A stretch of DNA of 34,076 nucleotides from Gnomoniopsis sp. IMI 355080. Taxonomy: Eukaryota > Ascomycota > Sordariomycetes > Diaporthales > Gnomoniaceae. This document shows positions 12,301 through 21,787 of this stretch, piece by piece. The notes under the pieces were generated by a model that was not told the DNA's origin, did no database searches, and worked only from the letters and a program-made list of their open reading frames with translations. The position numbers and the translations under genes are program-made. Positions within the stretch are counted from its first letter, which is position 1, and the number at the start of each line of letters is the position of its first letter. The DNA lies in NCBI GenBank assembly GCA_027946555.1, contig JAPEVC010000309.1:1-34076 (forward strand), given 5' to 3'.

Positions 12301-13439
12301 CCTTTGTCAAACGTCTTTTTCTCCCGATCCTTCGCCAGTCACAGCTGGAGCATGGCAAATGGATCAGACTTTTCCTCGTCAAGTACAAGGCGCCCTTTGC
12401 AGAAAGCGATGTGCCACTCGCTCCGGTCGCCGTCCTCGCCTGGAACCATGCACTTACCAATTACTACCCCTTGGTTGCGCCTGCGATTCTCACGGACTTT
12501 AATGCTTACGCTGTCCACAAGATCGTACCGGACGCCAGAATTAGGCAGTTCACTGCGGCGCTGTATACGAATGTCGAGCTCAGGAAGCGCGGAGAGGTGC
12601 AACATTGGATCCGGATGTTCGGCTCTCGCGTCGACTCTTTTGCACAGACCGGAACGAAGATCCTGCTGGACGTCCTGCAAACCAATTATGACACCACAAA
12701 TACGTCCGGAGATTACCTGTCCTTGATCGACATTATATTGCAACACGCAAGTTTGTTCCTGGACCACTACGAAGAATGCCCGAGAGTCTGGGAGGACTTC
12801 ATGGGGTGCCTCGCACCAGCACTAGATTGGCCGGGGGTCTGGAATGCTGAAAAGTTTCGTCTATGGCAGGATACGCTTGGGATAATCGTACGGCGATTCA
12901 GTGACGAACTTAGACAAAGAAGAGTGCAGAGGACAGCTGAAATTTTGCCGAGAAGGACCAAGCTCGAGCTTTGGCTTCTCCCTTTCCCGGCCTTGCATAG
13001 CGGTGATGATAGACCTGATTTCGTGAATCAGCTCGAGGATGTACTGTTGGGGCTGCTAGAAGGCAGCGAATCGCAGTTGCTCGACTGGTCCGATATGGCC
13101 GATGATGTCCGGACAATCTCTAAGCTGATCAAGGGCGATGAGCTCCGTTCAAAGGTTGCCCGGGAGTTTGGGAAGCTCACGGAGGACCAGGACAAGGACA
13201 TGGCGGATAGGCGTGGTAGGGTTGACATTGTAGGGATCCAGACAAGGCGTGCATTGGATCTAGTCAAGGTTGCGGTGACGATGCAATTCTTTGACGACTG
13301 TAAGGACGTGGCTATCATCAAGGGCGCAGGCAGAGAGCGACTGAAGGAGTGGCGCGCGTGTCGGTCTGAAGGTATTCGGGAGCGCGTCTTCCGATGGGGA
13401 GGGAGGAAGCGCATCGAGCAGGAGGGAGGGAGGGAGTGA
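9379..13439 (+). CDS. Large alpha-helical protein of unknown function, HEAT-repeat-like
   Basis: There are two exons, 9379-9572 and 9635-13439, split by a 62-nt intron whose branch site CTAAC lies 10 bases before the acceptor TTTCAG; splicing in phase 2 joins the frames without a stop and gives 1332 residues. The ATG at 9379 is the first in the frame and gives a well-formed N-terminus. I do not recognise a named domain. The sequence is rich in amphipathic helices with Leu/Ala/Val spacing (for example around 11890-12070, VEVLVELFKNAQ then LAALESLLGLLDRL), the look of an alpha-solenoid, so a scaffold or large-complex role is plausible. The C-terminus is basic with Arg/Glu-rich helices ending in EQEGGRE. 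There is no signal peptide or membrane segment. The next gene is more than 2 kb away, so context says nothing about its job. Confidence 0.85.
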
Positions 13440-15825
13440 GCGAGAGTGATGCCGTTGAATGTTTTGAACCGGCCGAAAACTTCGGAGCCGAGAATGGCCG
13501 GCCCGGTGTTTTAGCTCCGTCATGGCAGTAGGGAAGCCCTGGACAGGGATGATCCGCCGCCAGGGCTGCCAGGGCTGGCCGCCCCGCCCAAGCCGACAAG
13601 ATGTTCTAGCGTGGACTGCGGGGAAACAGGGAGGTGCAAGTGATGTGCTACTGTACGACGTCATTCATCAATCAGCCAGTCTGCCTAGGGCCGAAGATGC
13701 CAGGCTTCCAACCTGTGTGAAGATGAGGATTGACTGTCATAATTTCTTTACTCGGGCTGGATATGACGATGATTGCAAGATGTGAGTTTTGACCCCATAG
13801 GTACCTGAATGGACTATGGAATGTACCAGCGACGTTGTAATATGTATCGTACCTGCGTGGCGGCCGTGGCTGCGCTCTGCGGGCGTCGATTTGATTTTGA
13901 TCTGTGCTTGTGCTTGGGCCTGTGCTCCGTGCACCTTCGAGAAGATCTGGGGTAAACCCGATTTGTTACCGAACCATTTGCACGACTTCCACGGTTTCAC
14001 CTGTCGAGACGCCGCCTGTTTTGTTGGTCATCTGCTTCCGAAACGCCGTGACTCGCTTGTCCTACTATGGTTTGATTGATTTTAGCCTCTTTTTTTCCTT
14101 TTTTCCTTTTTTGCTTTCTCCTTTTCCTTTCTTCTTCGCGGGCCTCAAGTGTGTGTGTGTGTGAGAGAGAGAGCTGAGGGTGTGGGCGATGTTGAGGCCA
14201 AATGGCCAATCATTCGCGGCTTGTGTATGCCATGTCATCGACTCTGGGAATCGGGCAAATGGGAAAGAAGCGCGCATAGTTGATGGTCCAAAGTATGGGT
14301 TGGGTGGTTAGTGCCTTAGCCGGATGGGATGTGCTACCCTAGAAGACGGTCCCGACGATCCGGATTCTCACTCTGAACAAACAACTGCAACATCACTTGC
14401 ATCCTCACCGGCCGCTACCATCGTCTCGTCTCGTTGAATACATCTATCTACACGCAGACTGAGACTGTCGCCCCATCTCTCATGACCAGAATACAGAGAG
14501 GAGAGAAGGAGAGAGCTATCGATCCGTCTCAGGTCATGTAGAGCATTACGCATCGGATCAACGCCTGCCCAGTCTTAATATCTACGTAGTAAGTGTTGGT
14601 GAAAATGTTTTCCCTCTTCCCATCGACAGGGCTCATCCCTACTTTGGTGCCAATTACCTGGTAACCCGTATTTGCTTTCCCCACCGTTGAGTCTTTCTTA
14701 GGTATAAGTTACGCATGCAGGATGCTAGCCCTCAGGTCCTCTACCAAAAGTCTTTTCTCGTGTACTCGTATACCGGGATTTTCGCTTTCCTTTACTAATT
14801 TACCAGTCTACTATAGTAGCCGTTGGGTGCACCAACCGTCTTGGGCATCTGCTGCATTATCACCAAATCTCGACAGCCCTTGGCGTTGCCTCTCTTTCGT
14901 CCCTCTGGTATCAAGGTTCGGCCGGGCCCTTTTCAGCCCTCCAGGCTACCTCAATTGTGCAATCTGCCTTCTCCTCACTGAATGACCAGCGACGCAGAGT
15001 GAGGGGTGTGTAAAGAGGTATTCAGACCCCGGACGCCCCGCAGATCGAAATATCAACGGCCCTCAGCCGTTCTTTCTTTAGTATCAGCGTCGCAGCGTCG
15101 CACAGGGTCCTGTTCTAGTGTCCTCTCCTAGACATCTTCCTCGTTTACCGCTTATTACCCAGCCATCGCCCGTCCGACACTATTATTAAATGCTCAGACA
15201 CGTTGCTGCATTGTCCAAAAACCACCCTAAACAACGACTAGCCAAGCCACATGACCAGACTGGCGGTTTTGCCAAAACGTGGTCGCCTGGATCGCACCAC
15301 AGCGTGAGTCGCGGCTTGCTTGATCATCCAATCCTCCGCCTGGCTTTCCGAGGCGTTGATGAATCGAGTCACCGCCTCAAAAAGTTCATCTGGGCTTCCC
15401 CATGCGCCCCGCCACCACTTCGCCATTCGCTCCCGGACTGACACGGACGCGTTCAAGGTGCACTTTCCGACATCACGCCTACCATAAAGTGATTGCCTGT
15501 TTCGAGTCAAGGGACCTGCCGAGGTTTCGCAGTGTCTCGTGTTTACTTCATCAATTGGGCTGTAACATTATCGGACGACTTCAGCCAACGGGCCGCACAA
15601 CTAAAGCTGAATCGGCATTGCTATAGACACAAGACAGCATCAACGTCGGAAGTCGACAGCGGATCCGGCCATAGCGACGACCTCACACTAGGGCTCTCAC
15701 TAGCCGCCACCCACCAGATGCCCTCACATACACGATCATGGCGAATATGTTGTATTTACAATAAGAGTTATATCGACTGTCAACGCCAGCCACCTTAGTC
15801 GCTCGTGGCGTTGGTCTCCACCACC
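13440..15825. other. Long intergenic region upstream of the receptor-transporter gene
   Basis: The 2.4 kb contains a T/C-rich tract (about 14085-14135), a GT then GA microsatellite (about 14149-14173) and no convincing gene. Short frames on both strands around 15190-15800 do not look like proteins and probably lie in the promoter and 5' leader of the gene starting at 15826. Its length hints at complex regulation of that gene. Confidence 0.4.
14149..14173. repeat. (GT)n(GA)n microsatellite
   Basis: An alternating GT run passes directly into a GA run, preceded by a T/C-rich tract from about 14085. This is a simple repeat in non-coding DNA. Confidence 0.85.
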
Positions 15826-18800
15826 ATGGCTGAGGATGCCCTGTTGAAGGGTTCCGTCCCGGACAGAGGGGTCGCCGTGTTCGCCGTCACCGTGACGACT
15901 CTGGTTGTCGGCACCTTCTTCTTTGTTGCCAGGATAATATGTCGAACACTGATTGTAAGGAGAGTGAGCTGGGACGATTATTTTATGGTCCTTGCCTGGC
16001 TCCTGGCCGTAGGCTTGACGATTACCATCGACGTGGGTACGAGCGCCGGCCTGGGCAAGTTCGATGTCGATATCCCAGCTGAGGATCGACTTCCTCTCCG
16101 GAAGGCAGAATACGTCTTTTCAGTGCTCTACGTAAGAGGTGACTCCCGCCTCTTTTGTGAATGAGTCACACATCACTAATCTACCATATTGCAGAACCCT
16201 GCGTTGATGGCGCTCAAGACATCAATTTTGATCTTCTATCTGCGGTTGTCCAAGAACACTCAGCAAGTCCTACGCATCGCGTCTTGGGTGGTGCTAGGGA
16301 TCGTCAACATCGCGGGCATAGTACTGACATTGCTAAACATTTTTCAATGTCGACCTGTCCAGGCAGCCTTCAGTCTGAACGCGGGCGAGACACAATGTAT
16401 CCCGCTCCTCACTGAATTCATCTGCAGCGCTCCCGTCAACATCGTAACGGACCTCGCTATCCTTGCGCTTCCTATTCCAGTCATGACGGGCATGAGACTT
16501 CCCAAACGGCAAAAGTGCATCCTCGTCTTCACCTTCTCGTTGGGCGTATTCGTCACCATTGTCGATGTGGTGCGAATATATTATCTGCAACAAGCTATCA
16601 CGGCCATGCCTAACACGGCCACATCTAGCGATCCAGCAGCCATTTTTGGAGACAGCCCTGATTTTGCATGGAATGCCTCGCTTTCGCTGATGTGGTCGGC
16701 CGTTGAAGTGAATGTGGGCATGATTTGTGCCTGCATTCCGACTCTCAAACCTCTCATCATCAAGATCCTTCCCGCAGCTATCATCGATCCTGACGGGTCA
16801 GATAATTCGAATATGTCCACGTATGCCACCGAGAGTGAAAAGGACAATGGACCTGGCTTCTATACTGCCAATGACCCGGTCTCACAACGTCGCGATAGCC
16901 ACTCCGACCTCCCGGGAACCAATCCACCTGGCCAAGTGCATTCTTTCAATGAGGAGATTGACATGGTGGAGTTTCTGACCACCCCGGACATGCTCAACAA
17001 TCGGAACCTTGGGGTGCCCGCGCCCGAGCCATCCAATAGGCCAGGAAAAGGAACGAGGACGACATGGATGTCTCAGGGGACGAGGCGCGACGAGGCGCTT
17101 TACTTTGGCTTTGTCAACATGAAGAGGCCCAAGAGCATGATCAAGGTCTCACCTTCAGAGTCGTTGCACTACTGCACCATCGTCACAGTACTCTTCCTGC
17201 TGTGGGGATTCTCCTATGGCTTGCTCAACACACTCAACAATGTGATCGCTTCCGTGGCCAACATGAACTCAGCCGAGACGATTGGCTTGACGAGCATATA
17301 TTTCGGAGGCGGGTATTTCTTTGGTCCACTTGTGGTCGGCGAATGGGTCCTTCGCCACGATGAGCACGCTCGATTTCACCACCGACGATACAAGCACCGC
17401 GATCCCGTGGGTGGTTTCAAGGCGACTTTCATCATGGGGCTGTGTATCTACGGGATCGGTACCATCATGTTCTGGCCCTCTGCCGTCTTGACGTCCTTCC
17501 CCGGATTCCTCATCAGCAATTTCGTCGTTGGCTTCGGGCTTGCGGTCCTCGAGACAGCAGCCAACCCCTTCATCATCCTCTGCGGTCCCCGCCAGTATGC
17601 AGAGACTCGCATCCTCATCTCTCAAGGCGTCCAAGGCGTTGCCACTGTGATCAGTGGCCTTCTCGCGGAAAAAGTCTTCTTCACCGACCTTAACAGCGGC
17701 GGCACCCCAACCGCGCAAGAGCTCCTCGATGTGCAGTGGACGTACCTTGCCATTACGCTCTTGAGTGTCGCCCTCGCCCTCTTCTTTTACTACATGCCGC
17801 TCCCCGAGGTACGCGACGCCGAACTCGGCCGCGCTGCGGAGTGCCTCCCCGTGGATCCAAAGAAGCGCAGCCTAGGGGGTCTCCAGCTGCGCACAGTGAT
17901 GATTATTCTCGCTGTACTAGCGCAATGGACATATGTCGCCGCGCAGGAGTCCATGTCCATCTTCTTCAATGATCTCCTCACGGCCTTCCTCCCCAGCTCC
18001 TCTGACCTCTCATCCGACAACCCAGCCGGGCTCACACTCTCCACGACAGACTACACACTGGTCGCACACACCGCCTTTGCGCTCTCGCGATTCAACGCCG
18101 CACACCTTGCCTGGTTGGGCGTGAAACACCCGCACTCGCGCCTTATCCCCTCCCCACGCACCATGCTCACCATCTGCTCCGCACTCACCATCTTCTTCGC
18201 CGTGCTTTGCGTCGTGCTTCAGCCATATACCCATCCTAATTTCATCGCCATACCCGCCATCCTCTTCTTCTTCGCCGAAGGGCCCATCTGGCCGCTCATT
18301 TTCGCTATGGGTCTCCGCGGGCAAGGCGACCGCACCAAGCGCGCTTCGGCGTGGCTGACAATGGGCGCGTCGGGCCCGGCCATCTGGCCCTTTGTCATGT
18401 ATGGCATTATTGCCAACAACAACAGCAACGGTAGTAGTAGTGCGACTGGCCTGCAGCATGCATTTATCGTCGTGGTCGTGCTGCTCCTGTTCACGCTCGC
18501 GTACCCACTTCTCATGACCGCGATGCGTGACGCACGCAATGTCGTAGACCCAGTCTTTCGGGGCCGCATTGTCGGGGGTAGTAGTCGTGTTGGTGGCGCC
18601 GGTCGTGCAATGGACAGCGGGATCAGCATGCAACGCGACGAGAGCCTGAGTGCGGACGAGTTGGTGAGGCATCACCAGCAGCGCCGGCGGAGAAGGGGCT
18701 CGGTTGGGACGACAGCGAGCGGCGGGGTGATGCTAAGGTTGGTAGATCGGGTGCGAGAACTTGGGAAGAAGAAGACTGGCGGGCGTAAAGGGTCGACGGG

Positions 18801-18936
18801 CGGGTCGACGACGGCGAGTGGGAGTCCGAGGTTTGAGCATCGTGAGACGAGGCGGGATAGTGGAGTGAGAAGTCCTGGAGACGTTGGAAATGGGACGGTC
18901 AGAACGGCAGCGGATATGATACCCGAGGAGCAGTGA
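15826..18936 (+). CDS. Fusion of Pth11-type rhodopsin-like 7TM receptor domain and FucP-type MFS sugar transporter
   Basis: Exons 15826-16131 and 16195-18936 join in phase 0 over a 63-nt intron (donor GTAAGA, branch CACTAAT, acceptor TTGCAG), giving 1015 residues. The ATG lies in the context CCACCATGG, after an in-frame TAG at 15796. Residues 16-301 match the fungal Pth11-like rhodopsin family: WDD at 49-51, KTSILIFYLRL in helix 3, FQCRP after helix 4, DLAILALPIPV in helix 5 and a final helix with CACIPTLKPL. Residues 302-424 form a hydrophilic linker with FGFVNMKRPKSM at its end. Residues 425 to about 881 are a full FucP-like MFS: LFLLWGF, FFGPLVVG, MFWPSAV, ETAANPF at 555-561, RQYAETR. FucP carries sugars with protons. 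The proton-linked Asp of FucP (Asp46 in E. coli) is Asn447 here, while the Glu of ETAANP is kept. A basic Ser/Gly/Arg-rich tail (882-1015) is probably cytoplasmic. No CFEM domain precedes the receptor part. It is expected in the plasma membrane with roughly 19 helices; a sensing transporter role is inference. Confidence 0.85.
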
Positions 18937-19634
18937 CTATCTGTAGTGCGCCCTCATGTTTTCTTTTCTTTATAGTGGGAATGTTAATATACAAGACTGG
19001 AGCGAGGTTGGTTGTACATAGCGGATGTGTGGACAGACAAATACATTTGCATGTATTGCAAACTACATTATATATAGCCCATAGTAATACTTTGTGAGCG
19101 CGTATTTCCCAACAACGTACTGGCGCGACTATGAAAGAAATGAGCCATGGGGGTCTAAACACTTCCTAGTCTGTATGTACAGTGCATCTGGAGTCGTGTT
19201 GAAGTATCGAGTCGCGATGCCAGGCCCAATCCTGGTCCCTGCTTTCTAGGGTTTTGGTGGTTGAAACAAACAAAAAGCTTCGCAGTTCCGAAGAAGAAAA
19301 CGCAATTGTGGGCTATATTTTACCCAAATCTATGAGAATACTCAATTGTCATATTATCTCATTTTGCGCGTATACAGACGTAGCCATCAATCTTTCGATA
19401 GTTGAAAACCGTTGGGTGTATCTCGGAATCTGTGGTAGTGGTACCAGCCGCCTTATCTGGTTGATATCGTCGATATCAACTTTACTTCTTCCGATTGTTG
19501 ACTGTGCCTTGGCAGTCTAATAAACCCTTCTCGCACCACAGCATCAACCACAGAGGGAGAATCTCCAGTGGGACAAAACCCTACCTACAACCTGAAAGAA
19601 ACAAGGGCTTTCAGGGTTCACGTTTTCTCCCGTC
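18937..19634. other. Intergenic region between fusion gene and amidohydrolase, with a 21-nt palindrome
   Basis: The 0.7 kb holds the 3' end region of the fusion gene and the promoter of the amidohydrolase. I see no gene. The notable element is the palindrome at 19460-19480. Confidence 0.45.
19460..19480. promoter_or_regulatory. Perfect 10-bp-arm palindrome in the amidohydrolase promoter
   Basis: GTTGATATCG, a single T, then CGATATCAAC: the two arms are exact reverse complements. It lies 155 bases upstream of the amidohydrolase ATG, where a dimeric regulator site would be expected. The match to a binding site is inference from symmetry and position. Confidence 0.45.
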
Positions 19635-21736
19635 ATGTCTGCCCTCTTCCTGAGAACGGGCCTCTGGCTCTCTCTGTTGGTGGCTGTGGTGGCCGTCTTG
19701 GTTCGATTCCAACAGCCTCTCCAAGAGATATTCCTGTCCGAAGCCCCAAGCCAGACATTCTGCTACTCAGAAGGCATCACGGCAAAATTTTCGGATAATA
19801 CTAGGGCCTCATGCTTCACGGTCAAGGACGGCGTATTCGTTGATGTCTTCACGCCGGAATCGGAGGAGCCACCGGTTGAGCTCCAACAGGGCTATGCTAT
19901 GCCAGGTCTTTGGGATGGGGTCAGTTTACCAAACAAAAAAAACATTCATCGAACTTGTTTTTTTTTTTATTAAATATAATCTCATTCAAGTTTCTGATTT
20001 AAGTCATAGCACGGACACCTGGCTGCGTACGGAGAGTTCCTCCACTCAGTTGACCTGTTTGGCACCACTTCAGTCGAAGACGTCCACAACAGTTTAGCAG
20101 ACTACTTGGCTCAGCATAAAGGCGTGGGCGGTAAGAATGACTGGGTCAGAGGAATTGGATGGGACCAGATGGCTCTGGGCAGAATGCCTACTGCGGTATG
20201 TAGTATGCTTCGGCCTTCAAGCGTTGTGCTTCTCCAGTGCCTGCCCTCCCCCCTCTCAGTTTCTTTCTTTCTTTTTTTTCTCTCTCTCTCTCTCTCTTTT
20301 TCGCGTCCCAAATCCGCTCAAATTTGTTGACCCCAAATCATTCCAAAGGCGATGCTTGAGGAAGACGAGCGCTTCAAGGGTCTCTACATCATGCTAGACC
20401 GCGTAGACGTCCACTGCATCTGGGTCTCCCAAGCCGTCCTCGACCTGCTCCCGCCCGACCTGCCCGACATCCCCGGCGGCGACATTGTCCGCGACCCACC
20501 GGGCATGGGCGTCTTTTGCGACAACGCCATGGAGTACGTCATGACGTTCTGGCCCAAGCCGAATGCCGAGCGCAAGACGGCCTTTCTCAAATCGGCCATG
20601 CAGAGCTTGCACTCGGTGGGCCTCGTGGGCATGCACGATGCCGGTGTCAACCCGGACGAGCTGCAGCTCTACAGGCAGCTGGCGGCGGCGGCGCCGGCTC
20701 GTACCTCCTCTTCGGATCATGACTGGTGGACCCTGCGCGTGTATGCGATGATTGAGTGCCGAGAACGCAACACGTTCTGCCCGGACGAGGTGTCGAGGTA
20801 CACAGATGATGCTGGGCTCTTGAGCATTGAGAGCGTCAAACTGTTCGCAGGTATGCACGCCAACAACTTTCTTTTCCTTCGATTTCTCCACTTCGGACTC
20901 TCAATATCCATGCTTGCTAACTCTACCACACAGATGGCGCTCTTGGGTCTTGGGGCAGCGCCATGATTGAACCGTACACCGATCGTCCTGACACGTCCGG
21001 CTCTCTGCTCGTCAACGGCACATCCCTGACTTCCCTCGCCAAGTCATGGGCGGCCGAAGGCTACCAAGTGAATATCCACGCCATCGGCGACCTGGCAAAT
21101 CGCCTCGCCATCGACGCACTCTCGTCCGCCCTCGCTACCGTCTGTGCTACTACCACTCCTGGCGACGAAGAATCATCATCTGAACTCGCGGCTTGTCAAG
21201 AACAACGCCGATTCCGTATCGAACATGCCCAGATCATCCACCCGGACGACCAGGTGCGCATCAAGGAAATCGGCATCTTGCCCTCCGTGCAGCCAACACA
21301 CGCCACGTCGGACATGAAGTACGCGGAGCGCCGCCTCGGCCACGAAAGGACCGCGCGTGAGGCATACAGGATGCGGTCTTTGCGAGACCTCGGGTTGGTG
21401 CTGGGGAGTGACTTCCCCGTGGAGCCAATCAATCCCTTTGAGGGCATCTACGCCGCAGTGACGCGGCGGAGTCCTGCAACGGGGCTGGGTGCGGATGGCG
21501 AAAGCAAGGAGGGGTGGCATCTGGAAGAGGCGTTGAGTTTGCACGAGGCGCTGACAGGGTTTACGGAAGGGCCGGCTTGGGGTGGGTTCATGGAAGGACG
21601 GGCTGGATGCATCCAGGAGGGTGCGTGGGCCGATTGGGTTGTGCTGGACCAGCCATTAAACGACCTTGAGGAATTACGGTCGCTGAAGGTCAAGGAGACT
21701 TGGGTCGGTGGAAGGAGGGTTTATGCACGGGAGTGA
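19635..21736 (+). CDS. Membrane-anchored amidohydrolase family 3 protein (YtcJ-like)
   Basis: Four exons (19635-19919, 20010-20195, 20349-20850, 20934-21736) give 591 residues. The introns are 90, 153 and 83 nt; the second carries a T/C-rich tract and the third has branch site GCTAAC. The N-terminus has a hydrophobic segment (about residues 6-24, LRTGLWLSLLVAVVAVLV) fitting a signal anchor, unusual for a bacterial-type YtcJ enzyme. Metal-site landmarks of the family are present: HGH at 96-98 directly after intron 1, KLFADGALGSWG with Lys321 and Asp325, HAIGD with His373, RIEHAQ with His422 and LGSDFPVE with Asp484. The family hydrolyses amide-type bonds (some members are N-substituted formamide deformylases) using a metal-bound water. 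Length and motifs indicate an intact enzyme; the substrate is unknown. The gene ends 51 bases from the stop of the convergent nitronate monooxygenase gene. Confidence 0.88.
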
Positions 21737-21787
21737 TTGGGCCCCAAGAGAGAAATTTGCTAGGCTTAGAGAAAATACCTATAAGCT

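Noticed and set aside
15238..15510. A 90-codon minus-strand frame with a Trp-rich, protein-like stretch (MAKWWRGAWGSPDELF)
   Set aside because: There is no splice-linked continuation or recognisable family, and an equally long plus-strand frame overlaps it; chance is more likely.
18010..18675. A 221-codon antisense frame under the transporter domain
   Set aside because: It is His/Glu/Asp-rich shadow coding produced by codon bias of the sense gene, as are the long antisense frames at 11618-12193 and 31756-32409.
17100..18936. Reading the MFS part as a separate gene starting at an internal Met
   Set aside because: No stop, no clear promoter space and no splice signal separates it from the receptor part; the frame runs straight through. 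It remains the main alternative and is to be tested by transcripts.
19696..19712. A tRNA B-box-like string (GGTTCGATTCC)
   Set aside because: It lies within the coding sequence of the amidohydrolase and no cloverleaf or acceptor stem can be formed around it.
20260..20305. T/C-rich tract as a separate regulatory element
   Set aside because: It lies inside intron 2 of the amidohydrolase shortly before its acceptor and is best read as an extended polypyrimidine tract.
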